From Aristolochia californica (lineage: Eukaryota; Streptophyta; Magnoliopsida; Piperales; Aristolochiaceae), in assembly GCA_029961685.1 (NCBI GenBank), contig JARWKL010000012.1, forward strand, positions 27,327,227-27,391,226: a stretch of 64,000 nt of DNA. The letters are read 5' to 3'. The notes under the pieces were generated by a model, which ran no database searches, was not told the origin of the DNA, and worked only from the letters and a program-made list of their open reading frames with translations. Position 1 is the first letter of the stretch. Each line of letters begins with the position of its first letter. The position numbers were made by a program, and so were the translations under genes. Shown one piece after another: positions 1-14,088 of the stretch.

Positions 1-493
1 TTGTTGTCTTTTTTTGAGTTTAATATTTTTTTAACTTTTATTTATGTTACAAAGAAATATATTATCACCCACAATTTACAAAACTTCATAAAATCTTAAA
101 TTCTATAAATATACAGAGTACAATTTTCACCAAATTTTAGACACATCAATCAATATATTGTTTAGCCTGCAAAGTACTAATTCTCTTGTACATTTCCCCA
201 GTACCATCTTATATGAACCATATCCAGGCCTCCAGATCAGAAATTTCACCAAAATAATCTGAAACCCATTAATTGGCTTCTCGATTCTCACTTCTTAGTC
301 ATGAGCAGTGGCTAGAGGTCCAACTAGACCCAGAACTTTTTTCTATTAGACGGTAGAGAAGGCTCACGTTGAATGGACTGGATACGGTCAAGTTTAAACT
401 TTTAACTACGTTGCTCTCCTTTCGGTGGCCACTTCGTTCTCCCAAGCCCCTACCGCGCTCTCTACACCCCTTTTTCTCAAGGCGCTAGTGACG
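1..493. other. upstream region and 5' UTR of the complex I 24 kDa gene
   Basis: No coding region is recognisable here. The stretch is AT-rich up to about 290 and becomes more C-rich just before the start codon at 494, as expected for a promoter passing into a short 5' UTR. I see no convincing TATA box and no repeat. Confidence 0.5.
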
Positions 494-4491
<3,998 letters not shown>

Positions 4492-5123
4492 ACTCTACTG
4501 CCCAGAAGAAAATTGTATTTCCCAATAATGCAGAAGTTCAAGTATCCGACTTTTTGGCTGCATCGCATTTGTTGTTTTGGCATTGTATCAAGACGCTCTT
4601 GGGTAGCTATTAAATTTAACTGTAGCCATCGTTCTTTTCCAGTTGTACGAAAATGGCTTTCTCTGCAGCAAGGGATGATATTCATTTGGCTTAGCAAAAG
4701 TTTAAAATGACAGGAAGCGGATTATCTGATGAGATTTCTAATTTACACCATGGTTCGTCAGGCTTTTTCAATCTATAACACTTCATCAAACAAGATTAGA
4801 TATATAAACCATTCAAGTGCCATGTAATTTTGAGGGTGGAATTCTGATTTCCTTAACAACCTTAAACAAAGTTCTAGATTAGATACTTCAAATTTTTTAT
4901 AAAGCAAAATCGACCTCTGAAAGCGTTTTGAGTTCCTATGCTTTGTCCATTCATGGAAACACGCCTACACTCTATACTAATTAATACATACTCCTTTGTG
5001 AAATTTAACAGAAATAACTATGTTGCCCTAATTTTAAATTTAATAATAAAATTAAGAAGAATTAAGTTACCCTTATAAAGTATTAAGTATTTATTATTTT
5101 TTTAATGATCAATCTGCATAACC
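4492..5123. other. 3' flank of the complex I gene
   Basis: This AT-rich spacer probably holds the 3' UTR of the upstream gene and the 5' flank of the tRNA. Short overlapping ORFs at 4488-4710 look incidental. Nothing else is recognisable. Confidence 0.5.
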
Positions 5124-5163
5124 GTTGAGATGGCCGAGTTGGTCTAAGGCGCCAGATTAAGGT

Positions 5164-5196
<33 letters not shown>

Positions 5197-5204
5197 TCTC
5201 AACA
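5124..5204 (+). tRNA. trnL-AAG: tRNA-Leu (anticodon AAG)
   Basis: An 81-base cloverleaf can be drawn. The seven-base acceptor stem pairs GTTGAGA with TCTCAAC, followed by discriminator A at 5204. The D arm carries TGGCCGAGTTGGTCTAAGGC, and the anticodon stem CCAGA/TCTGG encloses loop TTAAGGT, which places AAG at positions 34-36. A long variable arm (class II) is present, and the T arm contains GGTTCAAATCC. It decodes CUU leucine codons. A T-rich run after 5205 fits RNA polymerase III termination. There is no intron. Confidence 0.96.
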
Positions 5205-6454
5205 GTAAATTTTTTATTTTTTTCTTTTTAGTAGTATTTTTAAGAAAACTTTTCTTCTCTTGATCGAACTGAATGGATGATGGATCTCCCCATACAAATG
5301 GAAACTAAAATTTAACAGCAGATGCATCTTAATCTCTTCTGAAATCAAATTCTTGTTCTTCAGCAATATCATTATTTTCTCTGGTATTTCTTATATTCTG
5401 GTAGGAATTCGACAATATTTCTCTTCCAAGTTCGAGTCTCCTTTTCCGGAATTCCTGGAGATGAGTTTCCTACTAAGAAAAAGAGTTTCTCAGCTGTTTA
5501 AAAGTCACTTTCGCCACCCCTAAAAACTACTTCTTTGGCCTAAAAAGTCAGTTCTGAAAAATTTCATGATCCGAGTAATTCTTTCTCTTTCTTCACCAGA
5601 TTCTGCATTACGGTGTATAAATAACACCATTTTAACCCCAGAGAGTTACTGTTTTGAATTTTGTCCAAAACACTCACCAACTCCATGGTTTTCACAAATC
5701 TTTGGCCTCTTTCACATTGTCGTCTACTTCCAAGCAGTTTCAGCTCTGCCTCAAAGCCTCAACCTCCCTTCTCTTTTTCAGTTTCCTCCCCCTTCGTCTG
5801 CTTTGCGTTTCTTCTTCTCCTCCACCTAAGAGCTTCGGGAATAAAGCTAGTCCAAAATCCAGAAAGAATCACAAGTCAGAGACATCTTCTTTCTTTAGTT
5901 TTTTTTTTTTTTTTTTTTTTTTGTACTCCAAATAGCTCATCGACCCATATCATTTGTCCTGAAGAATCAGCAGTCTAGATCACACAATTCTTTATCCTGG
6001 TTTCAAATACTAAATTCAGAAGCCGCGTACAGAAAAAGGGTGAGCACTTTCATTTTTTTTTATACATTTATAACTAAAGCAAGAGGTCCTGTTTGTTACT
6101 TTCATGTGATGAGTTATCCCACATTCAACAAAGCAAAGCTGTGCAAAAACTCTCTTGCAAATTGCAGCATCTGTTTCTCTGCATGCATAAACATATGAAT
6201 ACATTGTGTAGTCAAAAGCAGCTGCTTTGCTTAAAAAAAAAAACATTTTAGAACAGAGAATACATTCCCTGGAGCTTCTTTACATGACACCCTTCCAAAC
6301 CCTCTGATTTGTTTACCAAAAAGCTGCTGAAAAAAGGAAAAATTGTTTAGCCTCAGTCTATTCATAGCAGCGGAATAATTGTTTGAAGTAGTGTTCTGAC
6401 CTTGTCTGAGGACGAATTTATTGCTATTATTGTGCAATGACGTTATTATTTCAG
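5205..6454 (+). other. spacer between tRNA-Leu and the BAHD fragment, with a TATA-like box
   Basis: A TATA-like box (TATAAATA) lies near 5616. Overlapping C- and T-rich ORFs follow from about 5654, one starting with an ATG at 5685, but none resembles a known protein. A long T tract sits at about 5900-5922. I searched the + strand for the missing BAHD first exon, which should contain a motif like YPLAGR and end just before an intron, and did not find it. An unrelated first exon starting near 5685 cannot be excluded. Confidence 0.4.
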
Positions 6455-6802
6455 GTGACAAGATTTGGTTGTGGAGGATATTCGCTGGGTCTGGGCATAA
6501 GCCACTCTCTATTGGATGGACTTGCAACCCTTGAATTTCTGACTGCATGGGCTTCTTCAACAGCTCAAAGGGCGTCTGCGGGATCAGGGTCATTCCAGCC
6601 GGTTCATGACAGAAGCAGATTGTTGGTAGAACCAACCCAAAACCAGTACTCAGCGGATAAATCTGGTGAAGGAGGTGAAGGGACCACGGTGGTTGCATTT
6701 GATCATCTTCACCTCCACGATATCTGAACGTACTGGTCAAGATCTTGGAAGTTGTAACTTCTCTGAGATAGGATGTGCAAACCAGGAGGATAATGTTCTA
6801 AA

Positions 6803-7455
6803 TGTTATTTTTAGTAGGTGGGGTCCAGCCCATGAGTGGCCCCCCACCACTAATCTCTTTCGTGTGAAAGAGATAAAGAAAAAGAAACGGAAGGGGTTTT
6901 TCTGCATAGCGATAGAAACAGAGAGTGGGAAAACAAAAAGAGGAACCAGCGCGCGAGAGAAACAGAAAGGGTTTTTCGCCGTGAGCGAAAAACAGTGCCG
7001 TCAGCGAGAAGAAAAAGGGGTTCGACCGAGAGGAGAAAGAGAAGAGAAAGAAGAAGAGAGGAGAAAAGATAGGAAGAAAAGAAAGAAGGTTTTTGAAGCT
7101 TCTCCAAAGTCGTTTTTCTTTCATCCTTATTTTGGTGAAATCTCCATATCCGGTGATCTCTAACCTCTATTTATTTGGTTATCTCTCAATTAGTGTGAAT
7201 GAGTTTGAATTAGAAACTTGTTTTCTCTCATGATATTTGTAAACCTCAAGTTTGGGCAAACTTGAGAGAAATTGATATTGTAAGCCCATATTTAATAGTG
7301 GTATTCGAATTTGCCCTGTGCTTTTTTCCCTTCACACTGAAGGGTTTTTCCACGTAAATCTCGTGTTGTGGTTGTATGATTGAGCTTGGTTGTTAGAGCT
7401 TCCATTAAGAGCATTTGGTAGTTGGTGAATTTGCTTAGTGGTGCTTCCCATAACA
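6803..7455 (+). repeat. 5' LTR of the outer Copia element
   Basis: The 653-bp LTR starts TGTTATTT and ends CATAACA. It is purine-rich on the + strand around 6870-7090, which creates long spurious antisense ORFs. It matches the right LTR throughout but lacks a duplicated block that the right LTR carries near 16440-16520. Confidence 0.95.
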
Positions 7456-7457
7456 AG

Positions 7458-7469
7458 TGGTATCAGAGC
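7458..7469 (+). other. primer-binding site of the outer Copia element
   Basis: TGGTATCAGAGC lies two bases after the 5' LTR. It is the usual complement of the initiator tRNA-Met 3' end in plant Copia elements. Confidence 0.92.
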
Positions 7470-7499
7470 TTTTGGTTATTTGGGGTTTTTTTTTATCCA

Positions 7500-9324
7500 A
7501 TGGAGAGTTCAAATACAGCTAATAGAATGGTTGGTTTGAATGGAGAAAATTAGATAATATGGAAAGTAAAAATGGAAGACTATTTGTATTGCAAAGACTT
7601 GTATGCACCCATTGAAGGGGAAAAACCTGAAAATATTTCAGATGAAGAATGGAAAAAACTTGATAGAAAAGCAGTTGGATATATCCGACAGTGGGTGGAT
7701 GATAGTATTTTTCACCATGTCTCAAGTGAAACTTTATCCAAATCATTATGGAAAAAATTAGAGGATTTATATGAGAGAAAGATAGCTAGAAATAAAGCTT
7801 TCCTCATAAGGAAGCTTGTGAATTTGAAGTACAATGACAATAGTTCTATTGCACAACATCTTAATGAGATAAAGAGCATTGTAAATCAATTGACAACCAT
7901 GAAGATGGTTCTTGATGATGAGCTCCAAGCCCTTCTATTATTGAGTTCTCTACCAGATAGTTGGGAAACCTTAGTGGTGTATTTGAGCAACTCCACTTCG
8001 GATGGAATTGTGAGTATGAGTCTTGTCACTAGCAGCTTGTTGAATGAAGAGACAAGAAGAAAATCACTAGGTTATTCCCACTCTCAAGCATTGGTGTTTG
8101 AAAAGAGAGGTAGAAGCAAAAGTAGAAAACCTCAAGAGAGAGGAAAATCTAGAGGAAAGTCAAAGTCAAGAAGGGATCTTGAGTGCTACTATTGCCATAA
8201 GAAGGGACATATCAAGAGTGAGTGTCGGTTTCTCAAGAAAGCACAAAAGGAAGGAAAATATAGTGCCAAAGAAAAAGAGAATGAAAAAGATGAAAACACA
8301 ATAGTGTTGGATAATGAAGTTGCCATTATGACTTATGATGTAGATTCTCTTTTAGCAAGTGATTTTGAAACAAGTTGGACTGTTGATAGTAGTGCTTCCT
8401 TCCATGCTACTCCTCATGCAGAGTATTTTTTTATGTTTCAGTCAGGTGATTATGGAACAGTGAAAATCGGAAACACAGGTTTTTCGAAAGTTAAAGGAAA
8501 GGGGGACATAGTCGTCAAAACTAACCTCGGGTGCAAGATGATTCTTCGAGATGTAAGGTATGTCCCAGATCTTCGCTTTAACATAATCTCTGCAGGCATA
8601 TTAGATGAAGAGGGATTTGAGAGTCGTTTTGTTAATGACAAGTGGAAGCTTTGCAAGGGATCACTTATACTAGCAAAAGGAATCAAGTCATGTACTCTTT
8701 ACAAAACTGAAGTAGAAGTCATTAATGAAGGTTTGACTGCAACCCTAGAAGCAAACTCATCAAATTTATGGCATAAGAGACTTGGACATATGAGTGAGAA
8801 AGGGTTAGAGATTCTAGCAAAGAAGGACCTTTTACCTAAAGGTATGAAAATTTCTCCTTGTGATGATTGTTTATTTGGTAAACAACATAGACTTACCTTT
8901 GCTAGAAATGCTCACAAGAAAGATACAAAGATTCTTGATCTTGTCTATTCTGATTTATGCTCCATGGATGTTAAGTCTCTTGGTGGTGCAAAATATTTTG
9001 TTACTTTTATAGATGATGCTTCCAGGAAGGTTTGGGTCAACACTATGAAATTCAAATGGGAAGTTTTTGATATATTTCAAAGGTTTCATGCCATGGTTGA
9101 AAGGGAGACAAGTAAACAACTTAAATACTTACGTAGTGATAATGGAGGTGAATATACTTCTAGAGCATTTAAAGATTATTGTTCAAAACATGGGATTAGG
9201 CATGAGTTGACAGTTCCAATGACCCCTCAACATAATGGTGTAGCTGAAAGGATGAATCGCACCATTGTGGAAAGAATAAGGTGTATGCTTTCTACAGCTA
9301 AATTACCTAAATCCTATTGGGGGG
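7500..9324 (+). pseudogene. outer Copia gag, protease and integrase N-part
   Basis: The frame opens at 7500, meets TAG at 7551-7553 after 17 codons, and is then open from the ATG at 7572 up to the inner insertion. It encodes a Copia gag domain, a CCHC zinc knuckle (CYYCHKKGHIKSEC, near 8180), a protease region where the expected DSG or DTG reads DSS (VDSSASFH), the GAG-pre-integrase HLGHM-type block and the first integrase catalytic residues (SDNGGEYTS, AERMNRT). The sequence is cut at KSYWG by the inner Copia element. With the inner element and one GGGGG copy ignored, the frame continues directly at 14089. The early stop and altered protease motif suggest it no longer supports transposition. 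Confidence 0.9.
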
Positions 9325-9603
9325 TGTTGAAGATACTGCCTTAAGAGATTGATCCTCAATCAATTAAGGATTATAAAAACTGATTCTCAATCAATTAAGG
9401 ATCATTGCCCTGTTTAGGGTCTTCCATCACAGGAGCTAATTAAGCTCAATCACAGGAGCTAATTAGGCTCAATCATTCCTTGTATGTAGATTTACAATAT
9501 CTTGTAATCAATTGTAAATCCCTGTAATTAGGGATATCACTCCTATAAATTAATGAAAGCATGGCACCCCAAAGTGTGGTGAATTTTTTAATCATTATTC
9601 TCA
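9325..9603 (+). repeat. 5' LTR of the inner Copia element
   Basis: This 279-bp LTR is identical to 13805-14083. It contains short internal direct repeats (CTCAATCAATTAAGGAT and CACAGGAGCTAATTA, each twice). A TATA box, CTATAAATTA, lies near 9543-9552, probably the element's promoter. Confidence 0.97.
9543..9552 (+). promoter_or_regulatory. TATA box of the inner Copia LTR
   Basis: CTATAAATTA lies about 50 bp before the LTR end and is the only strong TATA match in the LTR. Its position suggests transcription of the genomic RNA starts in the last few tens of bases of the LTR. The start site itself is not visible. Confidence 0.5.
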
Positions 9604-9615
9604 TGGTATCAGAGC
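9604..9615 (+). other. primer-binding site of the inner Copia element
   Basis: TGGTATCAGAGC directly abuts the LTR end and matches the 3' end of initiator tRNA-Met. Confidence 0.93.
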
Positions 9616-9644
9616 TGTTCTGGATTAAAATTCCGTGATCCACT

Positions 9645-12600
9645 ATGGCCTCTGAATTTTCTTCTGATCTTCTCTCATTCAATACCATGCTTCACATGGT
9701 CACCATCAAACTTTCATCTTCCAATTATCTTCTATGGAAGAGTCAGTTCCTTCCTCTCCTTGACAGTCAAGGTCTGCTGGGTCATGTGGATGGTACTCTT
9801 GTGCCACCACCTCTTTTTGACCCTCCTACGTCTCAGACACCAAACCTCAAGCACTCATCATGGAAAGCAATTGACCAGCGTCTTCTCAGTCTTCTTCTTT
9901 CTTCTCTGTCCGAAGAAGCTATGGCTGAAGCCGTCGGTCTCTCCACCTCTCGTGAGGTATGGCTTGCTCTAGAGAATTCCTTCAGTCACAAGACAAAAGC
10001 CCGTGAAATTCGTCTCAAATACGACCTTCAATTGATGAAAAGAGGAGCTCGCCCGGTGACGGTCTACGCCCGCGCGTTCAAGGTCTTGTGCGACCAACTT
10101 CACGCCATCGGTCGTCCCATTGATGACACCGACAAGGCGCACTGGTTCCTCCGGGGTCTTGGTCCGGAATTCTCTGGTTTTTCCTCTGCCCAAATGGCCC
10201 AAACCCCCTTACCCTGTTTTTCCGACATCGCCTCACGCGCGGAAAGCTTCGAGATTTTTCAAAAATCTCTCGAGCCCACGGCTCCCTCTCCTGCGGCTTT
10301 CACTGCAAACCGAGTCTCCCATCAACGCTCCGGTGGCTCTTCTCGCCATCGCCGGGGTCGCGGAAACGGTCACGGCAGCCACGGCAGCTCTGGAAACAGA
10401 GGCACCTTCGTCTCCGGCCACGGCCACAGCCAACACGGTGATTCCGGTCACGGCTCAGGTCGTCCCACCACCAGCAATGGTCGCCGCCCCCCCCGGTGCC
10501 AAATCTGCCGTCAGGACGGCCACTATGCCGATCGCTGTCGGCAACGGTATTCACGGGAGGAATACCCTTCGGCGCATCTCGCTGATTCATTTAATCAGCA
10601 GTGCTCCGTGTCCGAAACCCAAAATTCGGACTGGTTCGTGGATACGGGGGCCACGGCCCACATGACCCCGGTTCACTCTTCATTAGATCAAACGGTAATC
10701 TACACGGGTAAGGATCGTGTAATTGTGGGGAATGGCGCGTCTCTACCTATTACTCATACTGGTTCCCTTTCTCCTTCCCCAGATCTTCACTTATTAGATA
10801 TTTTGGTTGTTCCTCATCTTACTAAAAATCTTTTGTCTATTAGTAAATTAACGAATGATTTTCCCTTCTCCGTTACGTTTACTAATAATTCTTTCACTGT
10901 TCAGAATCGCCAAACGGGAAAGGTGGTGGCAACCGGTCGGCGTGATGGAGGTCTATATGTGCTAGAGCGTGGAAATTCAGCACTTATTTCTGTTTTGAAA
11001 AATAAATCTCTTCATGCCTCCTATGATTTATGGCATGCTCGATTAGGCCATGTGCATCATTCTGTTATCTCCTTATTAAATAAAGATGGCCATCTTCATC
11101 TTACTTCAGTATTGCCCTCTCCGCATTTATGTGCTACATGTCAACTTTCCAAAAGTCACCGTTTGCCTTATCTTCGCAATGCCAAAAAGTCATCTAAATT
11201 GTTAGAATTAATTCATTGCGATATATGGGGTCCTTCACCAGTACCATCGCATTTGGGTTTTCTTTACTATGTTTTATTTATTGATGATTATTCTCGTTTC
11301 ACTTGGCTTTACCCATTGAAATTGAAGTCTGATTTCTATGATATTTTTCTTCAATTTCATAAATTTGTTGAAAATCAACATTCTGCTCGTATCAAAATTT
11401 TTCAAAGCGATGGTGGTGCAGAATTTACTAGCACTCGTTTTAAACACCATCTCAGCTCTTCGGGAATTCATCATCAATTATCTTGTCCCTACACTCCTGC
11501 CCAAAATGGCCGCGCAGAACGAAAACACCGTCATTTGACTGAAACTGGTCTGGCCTTACTCTTCCATTCCCACATTTCTCCTCGTTACTGGGTTGACGCC
11601 TTTAGCACTGCTGCCTACATCATCAATCGATTGCCCACACCGCTTCTCGGAGGTAAGTCCCCCTTTGAACTTATCTATGGTATTTCTCCAAATTATGACA
11701 ATTTCCATCCTTTTGGTTGTCGTGTCTACCCATGTTTACGTGATTATATGCCAAATAAATTCTCGGCTCGTAGTATTCCTTGCATTTTTATGGGCTATAG
11801 TTCATCGTACAAAGGTTTTCGTTGTCTTAATCCTGTCACATCTAGACTTTATATTACTCGTCATGCTCAATTTGATGAGACTCATTTCCCATCCCATGCC
11901 TCTTCCCAGGCTCAACCTTTATCCTCTCTCAATTTCTCCAATTTTCTGGAACCCAGTCTCTCTTCTCCTGTCATGCCCCCATCTCTTTTGGCGCCCCCTT
12001 CTCGGCATATTACTCAATCCGACTCCCTTCCTTGTGTTATTTGCACTAATCCCGTGGATGAGTCTTTGCAGGCCCCTTCTACTGTTACAGGACCTACTCT
12101 GCCACATGCTGATTCCACTGCTCCTGTTGCTACTATTCCGGTGGGTTCTCATCCTATGGTCACACGCGCCAAAGCTGGTATTTTCAAACCTCGTCACTCG
12201 GCTGATCTGGCGTATTCTGGCTCATCTGGGCTGCTTTCTGCTCTCCTCGCATCTACTGAGCCTAAAGGGTTCAAATCTGCTGCCAAGAATCCAGCCTGGC
12301 TTGCCGCTATGGATGAAGAAATTCAGGCTCTTCAAAATAATCGTACTTGGATTTTGGTACCTCGACCGGCTCATACCAATATTGTGGGTTCTAAATGGGT
12401 CTTTAGGACCAAATATTTGCCTGATGGTTCTATTGAACGGTTCAAAGCTCGTCTTGTCGCGAAGGGGTTTACACAAGTCCCAGGTCTTGACTACACTGAC
12501 ACCTTCAGTCCTGTCATCAAAGCTACCACTATTCGGGTTGTACTCTCTCTTGCTATTACTCATCGCTGGTCTCTCCGTCAATTGGACGTCAAAAATGCAT

Positions 12601-13832
12601 TCCTCAACGGTCATCTCAATGAGCGTGTCTATATGGACCGGCCGCCTGGGTATATTGATCCTCGCTTCCCTGATCATGTTTGCCAGCTTCAGAAGGCTCT
12701 CTATGGTCTCAAACAAGCCCCTCGAGCTTGGTTCCAACGGTTCAGCTCTTTCCTTACACATCTTGGCTTCCACTGCAGTCGGGCTGATCCTTCGCTCTTC
12801 GTCTTTCATCGGCAATCTGACATCCTTTATCTGCTCCTATATGTCGATGATATTATTCTTACGGGCAACAACCCTTCTGTGCTTGATAATTTTGCCAGCA
12901 AGCTTCATTCTGAGTTCGCTACAAAGGACTTGGGTTCTCTCAGCTACTTCCTTGGTCTTGAAGCCACACCCACCTCTGATGGGCTCTTTCTTAGTCAACT
13001 GAAATATGCGCGCGACATTCTTGCTCGCGCTCACTTACTTGACAGCAAACCTGTACATACTCCTATGGTGGTTTCTCAGCATCTATCCTCTGTTGGTCAG
13101 TCTTTTTCGGATCCCACTCTTTATCGATCTCTTGTTGGTGCTCTTCAATATTTGACCATCACGCGACCCGACATTGCTCATGCTGTCAACTCGGTTAGTC
13201 AATTTCTACACTCTCCCACTGATAACCACTTTCTTGCTGTTAAGCGTATTCTTCGGTATGTCAAAGGCACTCTTCATTATGGTCTATCCTTTCGCCCGTC
13301 TGCTTCTCCTGGCTCCTTAATTGCTTATTCTGATGCTGACTGGGCCGGCTGTCCTGACACTCGCCGCTCCACCTCGGGTTACTCCATCTACCTTGGGGAC
13401 AACTTAGTTTCTTGGAGTGCCAAGAAGCAACCTACAGTTTCTCGTTCCAGCTGTGAATCGGAATATCGTGCCCTTGCTCTCACGGCCACCGAACTTATCT
13501 GGCTCACTCATCTTCTTCGTGATCTCAAAGTATCCATTGCCAAGCAGCCTCTTCTCTTATGCGATAACAAAAGCGCTCTTTTCTTGAGCTCCAACCCTGT
13601 TGTTCACAAACGGGTCAAACATGTTGAGCTAGACATTCACTTTCTGCGAGAACTTGTTGTTGCTGGAAAGATTCGCACTCAATATGTGCCATCTCACTTA
13701 CAGATTGCGGATATCTTCACCAAGAGCGTCTCTCGCCCTCTCTTTCAGTTTTTTCGATTCAAGCTTCACGTCTGTCCTAATCCGACGCTTAGCTTGCGGG
13801 GGGCTGTTGAAGATACTGCCTTAAGAGATTGA
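9645..13832 (+). CDS. Copia gag-pol polyprotein (inner element, intact)
   Basis: This single 1395-residue polyprotein encodes capsid, protease, integrase, reverse transcriptase and RNase H. Visible landmarks are a Copia gag domain from residue 1, a His/Gly/Ser-rich linker and a CCHC zinc knuckle (CQICRQDGHYADRC, from residue 285). The protease has VDTGAT with D333, and the pre-integrase block reads LWHARLGH. The integrase catalytic triad is D526, D589 and E625 with the expected D-35-E spacing. The reverse transcriptase has YVDD from residue 1066, and RNase H has DADWAG from residue 1230. All catalytic signatures are kept, and no stop or frameshift is seen. The last few codons run into the 3' LTR and stop at 13832. 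The gag part (about 10000-10560) is markedly richer in GC than the integrase part. The start is the first ATG after the primer-binding site and opens a typical MASEF-type gag. Confidence 0.96.
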   Translation: MASEFSSDLLSFNTMLHMVTIKLSSSNYLLWKSQFLPLLDSQGLLGHVDGTLVPPPLFDPPTSQTPNLKHSSWKAIDQRLLSLLLSSLSEEAMAEAVGLSTSREVWLALENSFSHKTKAREIRLKYDLQLMKRGARPVTVYARAFKVLCDQLHAIGRPIDDTDKAHWFLRGLGPEFSGFSSAQMAQTPLPCFSDIASRAESFEIFQKSLEPTAPSPAAFTANRVSHQRSGGSSRHRRGRGNGHGSHGSSGNRGTFVSGHGHSQHGDSGHGSGRPTTSNGRRPPRCQICRQDGHYADRCRQRYSREEYPSAHLADSFNQQCSVSETQNSDWFVDTGATAHMTPVHSSLDQTVIYTGKDRVIVGNGASLPITHTGSLSPSPDLHLLDILVVPHLTKNLLSISKLTNDFPFSVTFTNNSFTVQNRQTGKVVATGRRDGGLYVLERGNSALISVLKNKSLHASYDLWHARLGHVHHSVISLLNKDGHLHLTSVLPSPHLCATCQLSKSHRLPYLRNAKKSSKLLELIHCDIWGPSPVPSHLGFLYYVLFIDDYSRFTWLYPLKLKSDFYDIFLQFHKFVENQHSARIKIFQSDGGAEFTSTRFKHHLSSSGIHHQLSCPYTPAQNGRAERKHRHLTETGLALLFHSHISPRYWVDAFSTAAYIINRLPTPLLGGKSPFELIYGISPNYDNFHPFGCRVYPCLRDYMPNKFSARSIPCIFMGYSSSYKGFRCLNPVTSRLYITRHAQFDETHFPSHASSQAQPLSSLNFSNFLEPSLSSPVMPPSLLAPPSRHITQSDSLPCVICTNPVDESLQAPSTVTGPTLPHADSTAPVATIPVGSHPMVTRAKAGIFKPRHSADLAYSGSSGLLSALLASTEPKGFKSAAKNPAWLAAMDEEIQALQNNRTWILVPRPAHTNIVGSKWVFRTKYLPDGSIERFKARLVAKGFTQVPGLDYTDTFSPVIKATTIRVVLSLAITHRWSLRQLDVKNAFLNGHLNERVYMDRPPGYIDPRFPDHVCQLQKALYGLKQAPRAWFQRFSSFLTHLGFHCSRADPSLFVFHRQSDILYLLLYVDDIILTGNNPSVLDNFASKLHSEFATKDLGSLSYFLGLEATPTSDGLFLSQLKYARDILARAHLLDSKPVHTPMVVSQHLSSVGQSFSDPTLYRSLVGALQYLTITRPDIAHAVNSVSQFLHSPTDNHFLAVKRILRYVKGTLHYGLSFRPSASPGSLIAYSDADWAGCPDTRRSTSGYSIYLGDNLVSWSAKKQPTVSRSSCESEYRALALTATELIWLTHLLRDLKVSIAKQPLLLCDNKSALFLSSNPVVHKRVKHVELDIHFLRELVVAGKIRTQYVPSHLQIADIFTKSVSRPLFQFFRFKLHVCPNPTLSLRGAVEDTALRD

Positions 13833-14083
13833 TCCTCAATCAATTAAGGATTATAAAAACTGATTCTCAATCAATTAAGGATCATTGCCCTGTTTAGGGT
13901 CTTCCATCACAGGAGCTAATTAAGCTCAATCACAGGAGCTAATTAGGCTCAATCATTCCTTGTATGTAGATTTACAATATCTTGTAATCAATTGTAAATC
14001 CCTGTAATTAGGGATATCACTCCTATAAATTAATGAAAGCATGGCACCCCAAAGTGTGGTGAATTTTTTAATCATTATTCTCA
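13805..14083 (+). repeat. 3' LTR of the inner Copia element
   Basis: This copy is identical to the left LTR over 279 bp. The gag-pol stop codon lies inside it at 13830-13832. It is followed by the GGGGG target duplication and the resumed integrase frame of the outer element. Confidence 0.97.
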
Positions 14084-14088
14084 GGGGG

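Larger units (their letters stand above)
9325..14083 (+). mobile_element. inner Copia LTR retrotransposon, apparently intact and young
   Basis: This complete 4759-bp Ty1/copia element is nested in the integrase of the outer element. The 279-bp LTRs (9325-9603 and 13805-14083) are identical by direct reading. They begin TGTTGAAGATACTG and end ATTATTCTCA. The primer-binding site TGGTATCAGAGC follows immediately (9604-9615), and a G-rich polypurine tract lies at about 13793-13804. A run of five G flanks both ends (9320-9324 and 14084-14088), the target duplication. A single uninterrupted 1395-codon gag-pol occupies most of the interior. Identical LTRs and an open frame indicate a recent insertion by an autonomous element. 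Confidence 0.97.

Noticed and set aside
5661..5978. ORFs near 5654-5978 as the missing first exon of the BAHD gene
   Set aside because: The translations are Ser/Phe/Pro-rich and show none of the expected N-terminal acyltransferase blocks, and no suitable splice donor follows a PLLVVQ-like end.
6798..7124. long minus-strand ORFs in the outer Copia LTRs (also 16227-16642)
   Set aside because: They are translations of the antisense of a purine-rich LTR segment, Phe/Ser/Leu-rich, and occur in both LTRs.
11593..13002. 469-codon + strand ORF inside the inner Copia
   Set aside because: It overlaps the gag-pol in another frame, is Leu-rich and has no family features; a shadow of the real frame.
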